Source: Rhizobacter sp. | GTDB taxonomy: Bacteria > Pseudomonadota > Gammaproteobacteria > Burkholderiales > Burkholderiaceae_C | Length of the DNA: 11,655 bases | Direction of reading: 5' to 3' | NCBI GenBank assembly: GCA_025351675.1 | Contig: JANXVK010000200.1 | Span: 1-11,655 of the forward strand | Shown here: piece after piece, positions 1-7,339 of the stretch | Position numbering within the stretch: position 1 is the stretch's first letter | Layout: each line of letters opens with the position of its first letter | Notes under the pieces: generated by a model | Told to the model about the DNA's origin: nothing | Databases searched by the model: none | What the model saw: the letters and a program-made list of their open reading frames with translations, nothing else | Made by a program: the position numbers and the translations under genes

Positions 1-108
1 GGTGGCTTCAGCATCCTGCTTGCGGCGGTGGCGTGGACGCTGGTGCAGCGCGACGGCGAGCTGGCCGGCGTGTCGCGCGCCATGGTGGCGCCGGAGCTGG
101 CGCGATGA
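1..108 (+). CDS. C-terminal end of a probable membrane protein (5'-truncated by window edge)
   Basis: Only the last 35 codons are visible, read in frame 1 up to a TGA at 106-108. They begin with a hydrophobic stretch ([15 protein letters not shown]), consistent with the last transmembrane helix of an inner-membrane protein, followed by a short polar tail ending ELAR. The stop codon overlaps the miaA ATG in an ATGA arrangement, so the two genes are very likely co-transcribed and translationally coupled. A transporter would fit, but the fragment is too short to name a family. Confidence 0.55.
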   Translation, partial: GGFSILLAAVAWTLVQRDGELAGVSRAMVAPELAR

Positions 109-1061
109 GCCGCCTGCCCTACCTCTGCCTCGCCGGGCCGACGGCCTCCGGCAAGACCGCCGCAGCGCTGGCGATCGCAGCGGCCTGGCGCGCGGATTCG
201 AGCCAGCGACCGGTCGAGATCGTCAGCGTCGACTCCGCGCTCGTCTACCGCGGCATGGACATCGGCACCGCCAAACCGAGCGCCGAAGAACGCGCCCTCG
301 TGCCGCACCACCTGATCGACATCATCGAGCCGAGCGAGGCTTGGTCGGCCGCGCGCTTCGTCGCCGATGCGGAGCGGCTGATCGCCGAGATCACCGGGCG
401 CGGCAACCTGCCGTTGCTGGTCGGCGGCACGATGCTGTATTTCAAGGCGCTGTTCGAGGGGCTCGACGCGATGCCCGCGGCCGATCGCGAGGTGCGCGCC
501 GCGCTCGCCGCGAAGCTGGAGCGCGACGGGTTGCACGCGCTCTACCGCGAGCTGCAGCGTGTCGACCCGATCACCGCGGCGCGCTTGAAGCCAGCCGATC
601 AACAGCGCATCCAGCGCGCGCTCGAAGTGTTTCGTGTCAGCGGCCAGCCGCTGTCGTCGTTCCACACCGAGAAGGCGGCGCTCGTGCATGCGCCGCTGAT
701 CTCGCTCGAACCCGATGACCGCGCGTGGCTGCACCAGCGCATCGAGGCGCGCTTCCACCTCATGATCGAGCAAGGCCTGGTCGACGAGGTGCGCACGCTC
801 GGCGAGCGCGGCGACCTCGACGCTGACATGCCCTCGATGCGCTGCGTCGGCTACCGCCAAACCTGGGAGGCGCTGGTCGAGGGCGACCTGAGCGATCTGC
901 CGGAGCGCGGTGTCGCCGCGACGCGGCAGTTGGCGAAGCGGCAGATGACCTGGCTGCGCGGCATGCCGCAGCGGCATCGCATCGCCTGCGACGCGCCCGA
1001 CGCGACAACGCAAGCGGTCGCGCTCGCGGCGACGCTGGTCGAGGCCTTGCCGCGCGCATGA
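105..1061 (+). CDS. miaA: tRNA dimethylallyltransferase MiaA
   Basis: The 318-residue product transfers the dimethylallyl group of DMAPP to N6 of A37 in tRNAs that read codons starting with U, the first step of ms2i6A formation in the cytoplasm. Visible family motifs are the P-loop GPTASGKT (residues 11-18), the block [16 protein letters not shown] (43-58) whose Asp43 corresponds to the catalytic Asp, HHLID (68-72) and [10 protein letters not shown] (107-116), plus the late block with MRCVGYRQ and [12 protein letters not shown] that contacts tRNA. Length is normal for the family. ATG at 105 was chosen over an in-frame upstream start because it opens the MiaA consensus directly, overlaps the preceding stop (ATGA) and has GGAG at 93-96 eight bases upstream. 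Nothing looks broken. Identification is secure from motifs. Confidence 0.97.
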   Translation: MSRLPYLCLAGPTASGKTAAALAIAAAWRADSSQRPVEIVSVDSALVYRGMDIGTAKPSAEERALVPHHLIDIIEPSEAWSAARFVADAERLIAEITGRGNLPLLVGGTMLYFKALFEGLDAMPAADREVRAALAAKLERDGLHALYRELQRVDPITAARLKPADQQRIQRALEVFRVSGQPLSSFHTEKAALVHAPLISLEPDDRAWLHQRIEARFHLMIEQGLVDEVRTLGERGDLDADMPSMRCVGYRQTWEALVEGDLSDLPERGVAATRQLAKRQMTWLRGMPQRHRIACDAPDATTQAVALAATLVEALPRA

Positions 1062-1167
1062 GCCGCCGCGCCGGGCCGCCCCAAGCAAGGCTCGTCCGAG
1101 GGCCACGAAGGGGCCATTGCGTGGCCCTTGGGGACCGGCCGAGGTACCCATCGGCCGAAGGGGCTCC
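1062..1167 (+). repeat. Intergenic repeat, copy 1, with two hairpins, directly before the ABC ATPase start
   Basis: Bases 1062-1094 match 1846-1878 at 31 of 33 positions; the shared core includes CCGCCCCAAGCAAGG. Downstream the two copies diverge in sequence but each has inverted repeats. Here GGGCCACG (1100-1107) can pair with CGTGGCCC (1120-1127), and CGGCCGA (1136-1142) with TCGGCCG (1151-1157). Both copies also share GTACCC (1144-1149 here), placed 18 bases before ATG 1168 in this copy. The second hairpin abuts the purine-rich ribosome-binding stretch AAGGGG (1158-1163). The element fills the whole miaA-ATPase gap. It resembles dispersed palindromic intergenic elements; the right boundary is uncertain. 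Confidence 0.7.
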
Positions 1168-1830
1168 ATGACTTCGTTGCTCGACGTCGCGGGGCTCGCC
1201 AAGCGCTACGGCGACAGCGCAATCTTCCAGAACGTGGATCTGAACGTCGCGCCCGGCGAGTTCGTCGCGATCCTCGGCGAGTCGGGTGTCGGCAAGTCGA
1301 CGCTGCTGAACTGCATCGCCGGTCTCGACAGCATCGATGCGGGCCGCGTGACGATCGCCGGAACCGACATCGTCGCGCTCGGCGAAGCGCGGCAGGCGCT
1401 GTTTCGCCGCGCGCACCTCGGCTTCGTGTTCCAGGCCTTCCACGTGCTGCCGCACCTGAGCGTGGCGCACAACGTCGGCCTGCCGCTGTTGCTGCAGGGC
1501 CAGCCCGACGACGCGCGCGTGCAGGCCGTGCTCGCGGCCGTCGGCCTCGCGGGCTTGGGCGACCGGCTGCCGCAGACCTTGTCGGGCGGGCAGCTGCAGC
1601 GTGTCGCGATCGCGCGTGCGCTCGTGCACAAGCCGCAGCTGATCCTCGCCGACGAGCCGACCGGCAACCTCGACCCGACCACTGCCGAGCGCGTGATGGA
1701 CCTGCTCTCGGCGCAGGTGCGCAGCGAGGGCGCGGCCTGCGTGCTGGTGACGCACTCGCGCGCCGCCGCGGCGCGCGCCGATCGCGTGCTGACGCTGACC
1801 GCGAACGGGATGCGCGAAGGGGCACCATGA
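1168..1830 (+). CDS. ABC transporter ATP-binding protein, LolD/YbbA/MacB type
   Basis: This 220-residue cytoplasmic ATPase should energise the permease encoded next to it. All nucleotide-binding motifs are intact: Walker A GESGVGKST (residues 37-45), Q-loop Gln89, signature LSGGQLQR (138-145), Walker B and D-loop in LILADEPTGNLD (158-169) and switch His196. The LSGGQLQRVAIARAL and ADEPTGNLD wording is typical of the LolD/YbbA/MacB/FtsE group, whose partners are FtsX-fold permeases. Start ATG 1168 has AAGGGG five bases upstream; an in-frame TTG at 1117 would add 17 residues encoded by the intergenic repeat and is less likely. The stop overlaps the permease start (ATGA, 1827-1830). By pairing it is nearest YbbA of a YbbA-YbbP system or AttE of an AttEFGH system; substrate unknown. 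Confidence 0.93.
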   Translation: MTSLLDVAGLAKRYGDSAIFQNVDLNVAPGEFVAILGESGVGKSTLLNCIAGLDSIDAGRVTIAGTDIVALGEARQALFRRAHLGFVFQAFHVLPHLSVAHNVGLPLLLQGQPDDARVQAVLAAVGLAGLGDRLPQTLSGGQLQRVAIARALVHKPQLILADEPTGNLDPTTAERVMDLLSAQVRSEGAACVLVTHSRAAAARADRVLTLTANGMREGAP

Positions 1831-4427
1831 TGCAAGGTCGAGCGCGCCGCCGCGCCGAGCCGCCCCAAGCAAGGCCCGACCCTCCCGGAGGGTCGACCGC
1901 CGTACCCGGCGAGCGGGGTGTCGTCATCTCGCTCTTGCGCCAGCTCTCGTGGCCCGAGCTGCGCCACCACCCGTGGCGCAACCTCGCGGCGCTGCTCGCA
2001 GTGACGCTCGGTGTCGCGCTCGCGTTCTCGGTGCAGCTCATCAACCAGTCGGCGCTGAGCGAGTTCAGCTCGGCCGTGCGCGCGGTCAATGGCGTTCCCG
2101 ACTTCGAGTTGCGCGGCCAGCGAACGGGCTTCGATGAGGCCCTGTACGAACGCGTCGCCACGCATCCGCAGGTGGCGATCGCGAGCCCGGTGATCGAGCT
2201 CGACAGCTACGCGCTCGATGCGCAGGGCCAGCGCGTGCCGCTGAAAATCGTCGGCATCGACGCGCTCGTCGCGGCCCCGCTGTCGCCGGCGTTGATGCCG
2301 CGGCCGGCAGACACCGCCGACCGGATGGCGATGCTGGCGCCCGACGCGGTGTTTCTGAACGCCCAGGCGCGGCAACGCCTGCCCGGCGACACGCTGCGCG
2401 TGCAGACCCCGACCGGCACGGTCAGGTTGCGCGTGCAAGGCAGCATCGCCGCCGAAGGCGCCGCGCTCGCGGTACTCGACATCGCCGGCGCGCAAGCGAA
2501 TTTCGGCTGGCTCGGCCGCCTCGCCCGCATCGACGTGCGGCTGCGCACCGGCGCCGATCGCGCGAGCGTGCTGCGTGAGCTCGCACTGCCTGCGGGCATT
2601 CGCGCGGCTGCGCCCGACGAAGCGGCGCAGCGCGTCTCGAACGTGTCGCGCGCGTACCGCGTAAACCTGACGGTGCTGGCGCTTGTCGCGCTGTTCACCG
2701 GCGCGTTTCTCGTGTTCTCGATCCTGTCGCTATCGGTCGCGAAGCGCGCACCGCAACTCGCGTTGCTCGGCGTGCTCGGTCTCTCGGGACGCGAGCGCCT
2801 CGCGCTGGTGCTGGCCGAATCGGCGCTGCTCGGCGCGCTCGGCAGCTCGCTCGGCCTCGCGCTCGGCACCGCGCTGGCCGCGCTCGCGCTGCGGCTGCTC
2901 GCCGGCGATCTGGGCGGCGGCTACTTTCCCGGTGTGGCGCCGGCCTTGCAGTTCGACGCGGGCGCCGCGGCGATCTACGGCGCGCTCGGTATCGCCGCGG
3001 CGATGGTCGGCGGCTGGTTGCCGGCGCGCGATGCGCAGCGTCTCGCGCCGGCGCAGGCGTTGAAGGGTCTGAGCGCATCCGGCGTCGCCAGCAGCTCCGT
3101 GTGGCTCGGACCTGCGCTGCTGCTCGGCGGCGTGGCGCTCTCGTTCCTGCCGCCGATCGCCGGCATCCCGCTGGCCGCGTACATCGGCGTAGCCTGCCTG
3201 TTGCTCGGCGGCATCGCGTGCGTACCGGTGGGCGTCGCTGCGCTGTTGAAGGGCATCGCGCCGCCCCGCAACGCGCTCGCGCTGCTGGCGGTGGAGCGCG
3301 CGCGCCACCAACGCCACACCGCCACGATCGCGGTCGCCGGCGTGGTCGCGAGCCTGAGCTTGGCGGTCGCGCTGACGGTGATGGTCGCGAGCTTTCGCGA
3401 TTCGGTCACGCAGTGGCTCGACACGGTGCTGCCGGCCGACCTGTACGTGCGCGCGGCCGCGTCGATCGGCGCCGGCGATGTCGTCACGCTGCCGGCCACG
3501 ATGCCGCAACGCGCATCTCGACTCGCCGGCGTCGCGCGCGCCGAGTCGCAGCGCGTCGTGCAGTTGCAGCTCGATGCGGCCAAGCCCGCCGTCGTGCTGA
3601 TCGCGCGCGCGCTGTCCGAGCCCGAAAAGAACCTGCCGCTGGTCGGTGAACTGGTCGCCGCACCGGCCGGCGCGACCGCGGTCTACGTCAGTGAAGCCAT
3701 GGTCGACCTGTACGGCGCGCGGCCCGGGAGCACGCTCGTGTTGCCGCTCGCAACCGATGCGCAGGTATTCGTGCGCGGCGTCTGGCGTGACTACGCCCGC
3801 CAGAGCGGCACGATCGCGATCGCGCGCGACGATTACCAGCGCCTCGCCGGCGACGCGCGCGTCAACGACCTCGCGCTGTGGTTGCAACCCGGCGCCGACA
3901 CGCCGCGCCTCCAGCAAGCGCTGCGCGCGCTCGCGACCGAACTCGGACTCGACGGCGCGCTGCTGGAGTTCGCCTCGGCCGGCGAAATCCGCACGCTCTC
4001 GCTGCGCATCTTCGACCGCAGCTTCGCGGTGACCTACTGGCTGCAGGCGGTGGCGATCGCGATCGGTCTGTTCGGCATCGCCGCGAGCTTCTCGGCGCAG
4101 GTGCTGGCACGGCGCAAGGAGTTCGGCCTGCTCGCGCACTTGGGCCTGACGCGCGCCCAGGTGCTGACGGTCGTCGCGGTCGAGGGCGCGTTCTGGACCG
4201 CCGCCGGCGCGCTGCTCGGGCTGCTGTTGGGCCTCGCCGTCAGCATCGTGCTGGTCAAGGTCGTGAACCCGCAGAGCTTCCACTGGACCATGGATTTGCT
4301 GCTGCCGTGGGCGCGCTTGGCCGCGCTGTGCGCCGCGGTGATGATTGCCGGCACAGCCACCGCATGGCTCGCCGCGCGCAACGCGGCGGGGCGGCAGATG
4401 GCCCTGGCGGTGAAGGAGGACTGGTGA
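1827..4427 (+). CDS. FtsX/MacB-fold ABC transporter permease, YbbP-like, with repeat-encoded N-terminus
   Basis: The 866-residue frame encodes an inner-membrane permease with two FtsX units. A first helix lies near residues 52-72, followed by an extracytoplasmic domain, an FtsX core starting about 279, further helices to about 480, a second extracytoplasmic domain beginning WLDTVLPADLYV (from 530) and a second FtsX core from about 735, with the typical cytoplasmic loop KEFGLLAHLGLTRAQV (764-779). It ends AVKEDW. The frame opens with ATGATG at 1827, with GAAGGGG at 1816-1822 as ribosome-binding site and an ATGA overlap with the ATPase gene. Residues about 6-31 are Arg/Pro-rich, encoded by repeat copy 2, and look foreign to the family. 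Family-like sequence begins near LLRQLSWPELRHHPW (from residue 36). A TTG at 1935 would give 830 residues, nearer E. coli YbbP (about 800). Family is secure, exact start is not. Confidence 0.9.
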   Translation: MMQGRARRRAEPPQARPDPPGGSTAVPGERGVVISLLRQLSWPELRHHPWRNLAALLAVTLGVALAFSVQLINQSALSEFSSAVRAVNGVPDFELRGQRTGFDEALYERVATHPQVAIASPVIELDSYALDAQGQRVPLKIVGIDALVAAPLSPALMPRPADTADRMAMLAPDAVFLNAQARQRLPGDTLRVQTPTGTVRLRVQGSIAAEGAALAVLDIAGAQANFGWLGRLARIDVRLRTGADRASVLRELALPAGIRAAAPDEAAQRVSNVSRAYRVNLTVLALVALFTGAFLVFSILSLSVAKRAPQLALLGVLGLSGRERLALVLAESALLGALGSSLGLALGTALAALALRLLAGDLGGGYFPGVAPALQFDAGAAAIYGALGIAAAMVGGWLPARDAQRLAPAQALKGLSASGVASSSVWLGPALLLGGVALSFLPPIAGIPLAAYIGVACLLLGGIACVPVGVAALLKGIAPPRNALALLAVERARHQRHTATIAVAGVVASLSLAVALTVMVASFRDSVTQWLDTVLPADLYVRAAASIGAGDVVTLPATMPQRASRLAGVARAESQRVVQLQLDAAKPAVVLIARALSEPEKNLPLVGELVAAPAGATAVYVSEAMVDLYGARPGSTLVLPLATDAQVFVRGVWRDYARQSGTIAIARDDYQRLAGDARVNDLALWLQPGADTPRLQQALRALATELGLDGALLEFASAGEIRTLSLRIFDRSFAVTYWLQAVAIAIGLFGIAASFSAQVLARRKEFGLLAHLGLTRAQVLTVVAVEGAFWTAAGALLGLLLGLAVSIVLVKVVNPQSFHWTMDLLLPWARLAALCAAVMIAGTATAWLAARNAAGRQMALAVKEDW
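1846..1925 (+). repeat. Intergenic-type repeat, copy 2, inside the 5' end of the permease frame
   Basis: The left core (1846-1878) is 31/33 identical to 1062-1094. It runs into a strong hairpin: CGACCCTC (1877-1884) pairs perfectly with GAGGGTCG (1888-1895) around a 3-base loop. GTACCC (1902-1907) follows, as in copy 1. The copy has no stop in the permease frame, so from ATG 1827 it would be translated as an Arg/Pro-rich peptide containing PPQARPDPPGGS. The bases 18 positions after GTACCC are ATC (1926-1928), exactly where copy 1 has the ATPase ATG. Boundaries are approximate. Confidence 0.7.
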
Positions 4428-4474
4428 GGCGGCGTGTCGGCCGAATAAACTGGCACATCCGGCAGGAGATTGCG

Positions 4475-5050
4475 ATGGCAACGGTACGCGAGGGCAGCAA
4501 GGGTGTGTTGATGGTCGTCGACGTGCAGGTCGGCGTGGTCGGCGAGGCGTGGGAATTCCCCCGCGTCATCAAGAACATCGCGCGTGCGGTCGAGCGGGCT
4601 CGCGCGCAAGGCGTGCCGGTGATCTGGGTGCAGCACGCCGACGATGAGCTTGTCCACGGCAGCCCGGCATGGCAGTGGGTGCCCGAGCTCGTTCCCGCCG
4701 AAGGCGAGGCGCGAATCCACAAGCACTTCAACTCGTCGTTTGAGCAGACACCGCTCGAAGACGAACTCGCGAAGCTGGTCGCGACCCACATCGCGCTGGC
4801 CGGGGCTGCCACCAACTGGTGCATTCGTGCCACCGCGTATGCGGCGCTGGAGCGCGGCTACGACCTGACGCTGATCGAGGATGCGCACACCACCGACACG
4901 ATCGCGCTCGACGACGGCACGCGAATCGAGGCGGCCGACGTCGTCAAGGAGCTCAACATCGCGATGACCTGGCTGAGCTACCCGGGCCGCAAGAACGGCA
5001 CCGCGAAGGCCGAAGCCATCGACTTCGCGAGCGTCGGCGGGGTGCGTTAG
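4475..5050 (+). CDS. Isochorismatase-family cysteine hydrolase
   Basis: The 191-residue product has the isochorismatase-like (cysteine hydrolase) fold. The expected catalytic triad is visible: Asp16 in LMVVDVQ, Lys83 in RIHKHFNSSF and Cys116 in GAATNWCIRATA, with the usual AALERGYDLTLIEDAHTT strand-helix after the nucleophile. Members hydrolyse small amides or isochorismate-like compounds (nicotinamide, ureidoacrylate, biuret and others); the substrate cannot be read from the sequence. ATG 4475 is preceded by AGGAG (4464-4468), a good ribosome-binding site. The gene follows the permease stop by 47 bases, in a gap with a small AT-richer patch (GAATAAACT) that might contain a promoter, and is followed after 11 bases by the kinase-HD gene, suggesting a two-gene unit. 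No sign of secretion or damage. Confidence 0.9.
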   Translation: MATVREGSKGVLMVVDVQVGVVGEAWEFPRVIKNIARAVERARAQGVPVIWVQHADDELVHGSPAWQWVPELVPAEGEARIHKHFNSSFEQTPLEDELAKLVATHIALAGAATNWCIRATAYAALERGYDLTLIEDAHTTDTIALDDGTRIEAADVVKELNIAMTWLSYPGRKNGTAKAEAIDFASVGGVR

Positions 5051-5061
5051 CGAGCCCCGGC

Positions 5062-6156
5062 ATGTTGATCCACATCACCGGCGCGTCGGGCTCCGGCACC
5101 TCGACGCTGGGCGCGGCCCTCGCCGCCGAACTCGGCGGCATGCACCTCGATGCCGACGACTACTACTGGCTGCCGACGTCGCCGCCGTTCACGCACAAGC
5201 GCCCGGCCCCCGAACGGCTCGCCTTGCTGCTGGCCGACCTGCGATCGAACCCGACCTGCGTGCTCGCCGGATCGGTCGTCGGCTGGGGCGATGCACTGGA
5301 AGACGCCTTCGATCTCGTCGTCTTCCTGTACCTTGACGCCGCGATTCGCGTCGAGCGCCTGCGCCGGCGCGAGACCGAGCAGCTTGGGCACGCCGACCCG
5401 GTTTTTCTCGAATGGGCCGCGCAGTACGACGCCGGCCCGCCCGTCGGGCGCAGCTTGGCGAAACACCGCGCGTGGCTGGCGCGCCGCCGCTGCCGCGTGC
5501 TCGAGTTGCACGGCGACCTGTCGGTCGGCGAGCGTGTCACCGCGGTGCTGCAGGAAAGGCGCGCCGACAGCTTCACGATGCCGCCTGCGCTGCGTGGCCG
5601 GCTGGAGGCGATGTACGGCGAGCCGCATCGCCGTTACCACACGCTCGTGCACATCGAGGCGCTGCTGGGCTGGCACGCGCACTGGCGCGCCCTCGCGCGC
5701 GCACCGCGGCTGATCGAGGCCGCGATCTGGTTCCACGACGCGGTCTACGACACGCACCGCGACGACAACGAGCCGCGCTCGGCCGAGCTGGCGCGCGACG
5801 AACTGCGCGCGCTGGCGTGGCCCGAAGCCGCTGTGGCGCGCGTCACCGCGATGGTGCGCGCGACCCGGCACCACGCGGCCGACCTGTCCGATGCCGACAC
5901 GCTGCTGTTCCTCGACCTCGATCTGTCGGTGCTCGCGCAGCGCGCCGACGTGTACGACGCGTACAGCGTCGCCGTGCGCGCCGAGTACGCGTGGGTCGAG
6001 GCGCAGCGCTATCGCGCCGGTCGACTGCGCGTGTTGCAGAGCTTCATGACCCGCGATGCGATCTACCGCACGCCCGCCCTGCACGCCGCGTGGGAATCAG
6101 CCGCGCGCGCCAATCTCGCGCGCGAGCTTCAGGGCTTGACCGACCACACCGGCTGA
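5062..6156 (+). CDS. Fusion of P-loop kinase-like domain and COG4339-type HD phosphohydrolase
   Basis: The 364-residue protein has two parts. Residues 1-170 resemble small nucleoside/adenylate-kinase-like P-loop proteins: GASGSGTST (7-15) is a Walker A in which the usual Lys is Thr13, followed by DADDYYWLPTSPPFTHKRP (30-48), a strand VLAGSVVGWGDALEDAFDLVVFLYLD (67-92) and an Arg-rich lid RVERLRRRE (96-104). Residues from about 173 match the predicted metal-dependent HD phosphohydrolases: YGEPHRRYHTLVHIE (185-199, His193 and His197), WFHDAVYD (223-230, His225-Asp226) and the NEPRSAEL block (236-243). A Met at 173 sits at the junction, as if two ORFs had fused. Both parts are soluble. The frame is open throughout, with no stop between the domains. 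The start ATG 5062 has only weak upstream purines. Function of either half is unknown; nucleotide handling by both is an inference. Confidence 0.82.
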   Translation: MLIHITGASGSGTSTLGAALAAELGGMHLDADDYYWLPTSPPFTHKRPAPERLALLLADLRSNPTCVLAGSVVGWGDALEDAFDLVVFLYLDAAIRVERLRRRETEQLGHADPVFLEWAAQYDAGPPVGRSLAKHRAWLARRRCRVLELHGDLSVGERVTAVLQERRADSFTMPPALRGRLEAMYGEPHRRYHTLVHIEALLGWHAHWRALARAPRLIEAAIWFHDAVYDTHRDDNEPRSAELARDELRALAWPEAAVARVTAMVRATRHHAADLSDADTLLFLDLDLSVLAQRADVYDAYSVAVRAEYAWVEAQRYRAGRLRVLQSFMTRDAIYRTPALHAAWESAARANLARELQGLTDHTG

Positions 6157-6662
6157 CCGCTCGTCTCTGCCAGCATCAGCGCGAGGCGCAGGTCGAACTC
6201 GAGTTGGTGATAGTTGGGTTCCATGTGCTGGCACAGGGCGTAAAACGCCCTGTCGTGCGCACGCTCCTTCAGGTGTGCGAGCTCGTGCACGACGATCATC
6301 TTCAGCAGCGGCTCGGGCATCGCGCGGAACACGCCGGCGATGCGGATCTCGCGCTTCGCCTTCAGCTTGGTGCCCTGCACGCGCGAGACCGTGGTGTGCG
6401 TGCCGAGCGCGTTGTGGATCACATGCAGGCGGTTGTCGTAGACGACCTTGCTGACAGGTTCAGAACTGCGCAGGTGCCGCGTCTTCAACGCCATCGTGTA
6501 GTCGTACAACGCAGCGTCGGTGCGCACGCCGTGTGCACCCGGATAGCGGCGTCGCAGCCGCTCGCCGAGTTCGCCGCTGGCGAGCAGCGGGCGCACCCGG
6601 TCGAGCGTTTCTTCCGGGTAGCCGGCCAGGTACGGCAAGTGCCCCCCGGCCGATTCCTGCAT
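6129..6662 (-). CDS. YgjP-like (WLM-type) zinc metallopeptidase
   Basis: The 177-residue protein carries the zinc-peptidase helix VVHELAHLKERAHDRAFYALC, with His126, catalytic Glu127, His130 and the third ligand candidate His136, preceded by the strand-rich YgjP-family core (YDNRLHVIHNALGTHTTVSRVQGTKLKAKREIRIAGVFR, given here in part as residues 75-113). E. coli YgjP is of similar length (about 167 residues). No signal peptide or membrane segment is seen, so it is probably cytoplasmic. The ATG at 6662 lies 8 bases after the stop of the SH3b gene, with no clear ribosome-binding site, so translation may depend on coupling; an unbroken in-frame extension upstream is only the shadow of the proline-rich gene. 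Its last 28 bases overlap the end of the convergent HD-fusion gene. Biological substrate unknown. Confidence 0.87.
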   Translation of the reverse strand: MQESAGGHLPYLAGYPEETLDRVRPLLASGELGERLRRRYPGAHGVRTDAALYDYTMALKTRHLRSSEPVSKVVYDNRLHVIHNALGTHTTVSRVQGTKLKAKREIRIAGVFRAMPEPLLKMIVVHELAHLKERAHDRAFYALCQHMEPNYHQLEFDLRLALMLAETSGQPVWSVKP

Positions 6663-6670
6663 GGCGGCCG

Positions 6671-7339
6671 CTAACGCGGCTGCGGCTGCGGCTGGCCGCC
6701 ACCGGGTCGCTGCACGGGCTGTGTCGCGGGGCGAACGGTAGGCGCCGGGCGCACGGCAGCCGGTGGGCGCGGCGGCTGAATCTGCGGTGGCTGCACCGGC
6801 GGTCGCGGCTGCACCGGACGCGGCGGCTGGATCACGGGACTCGGCGGGCGCGGCGGACGCGGCGGCTGGATCACGGGACCCGGCGGGCGCGGCGGGCGCG
6901 GCGGCAGGATCTCCGGGCGCGGTGGAGGCCGGGGGCGCGGCGGCCGATGGGCCCACTGCGGTCGGTTGTGGTACCAGGGCCGATCGCGATAGAACTGACC
7001 CCAGTAGGTGCCAATCACGAAGCTCACGATCGGCAGGCCGATCGTCGCGCCGTAGTTGATGATCGGCACATTGCCGTTCTGGTACGGGTACACGAGGTTG
7101 CCGCCATAAACCCAGCCGCGAAGGCCATTGGGCGAGACCACGTCGCACCAGCTGAAGTCGCTGACGCAACCCTGCACGCCAACCGGCGTGGCCGGCGCCA
7201 GTTGCGTGACGAGCGGGTAGTCGCGCGCCGGCCCGGCGCGCAAATTGACCCACTTGCTGGTCTGTGCCTGCTGCGCCACGGCGCCGAGCGGCGCGAGCAG
7301 CGCCGCGAGCCCCCACAAAATGACGCGAATCTTGACCAT
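6671..7339 (-). CDS. Exported SH3b-domain protein with proline-rich C-terminal tail
   Basis: The 222-residue product starts with a signal peptide (MVKIRVILWGLAALLAPLGAVAQ, cleavage near residue 22), then a bacterial SH3-like domain at about 29-82 (WVNLRAGPARDYPLVTQL ... WCDVVSPNGLRGWVYGGNL), a short hydrophobic region with GLPIVSFVIGTYWG (about 100-115) and a tail from about 131 made almost entirely of Pro, Arg, Gln and Val. SH3b domains usually bind peptidoglycan or cell-wall peptides, so a periplasmic or envelope role is likely. ATG 7339 was preferred over a TTG at 7369 because GGAGA lies about nine bases upstream and the signal peptide starts there. Cys58 and Cys65 in the SH3 domain could form a disulfide. 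The tail includes a 39-base tandem duplication. It heads a minus-strand pair with the YgjP-like gene. Confidence 0.85.
   Translation of the reverse strand: MVKIRVILWGLAALLAPLGAVAQQAQTSKWVNLRAGPARDYPLVTQLAPATPVGVQGCVSDFSWCDVVSPNGLRGWVYGGNLVYPYQNGNVPIINYGATIGLPIVSFVIGTYWGQFYRDRPWYHNRPQWAHRPPRPRPPPRPEILPPRPPRPPGPVIQPPRPPRPPSPVIQPPRPVQPRPPVQPPQIQPPRPPAAVRPAPTVRPATQPVQRPGGGQPQPQPR
6821..6898 (-). repeat. Two tandem 39-bp units in the proline-rich tail of the SH3b protein
   Basis: 6821-6859 and 6860-6898 are adjacent 39-base units that differ at only 2 positions (6841/6880 and 6857/6896). Each encodes 13 residues of the pattern PPRPPRPPxPVIQ. A third, much weaker unit follows from 6899. The unit length keeps the frame, so copy number can change without breaking the gene. 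Confidence 0.8.

Noticed and set aside
1117..1167. TTG start giving the ABC ATPase 17 extra residues
   Set aside because: The extra residues come from the repeat and precede the normal family start; ATG 1168 has a good purine-rich site.
760..2495. Several long minus-strand frames opposite miaA and the ABC ATPase
   Set aside because: They overlap each other and two well-supported genes, have low-complexity Arg/Ala-rich translations and no plausible ribosome-binding sites.
2730..4481. Long minus-strand open frame (583 codons) opposite the permease
   Set aside because: Composition is Arg/Gln/Asp/His-rich with no domain pattern, as expected for the antisense of a GC-rich gene with strong third-position bias; the plus-strand protein is clearly real.
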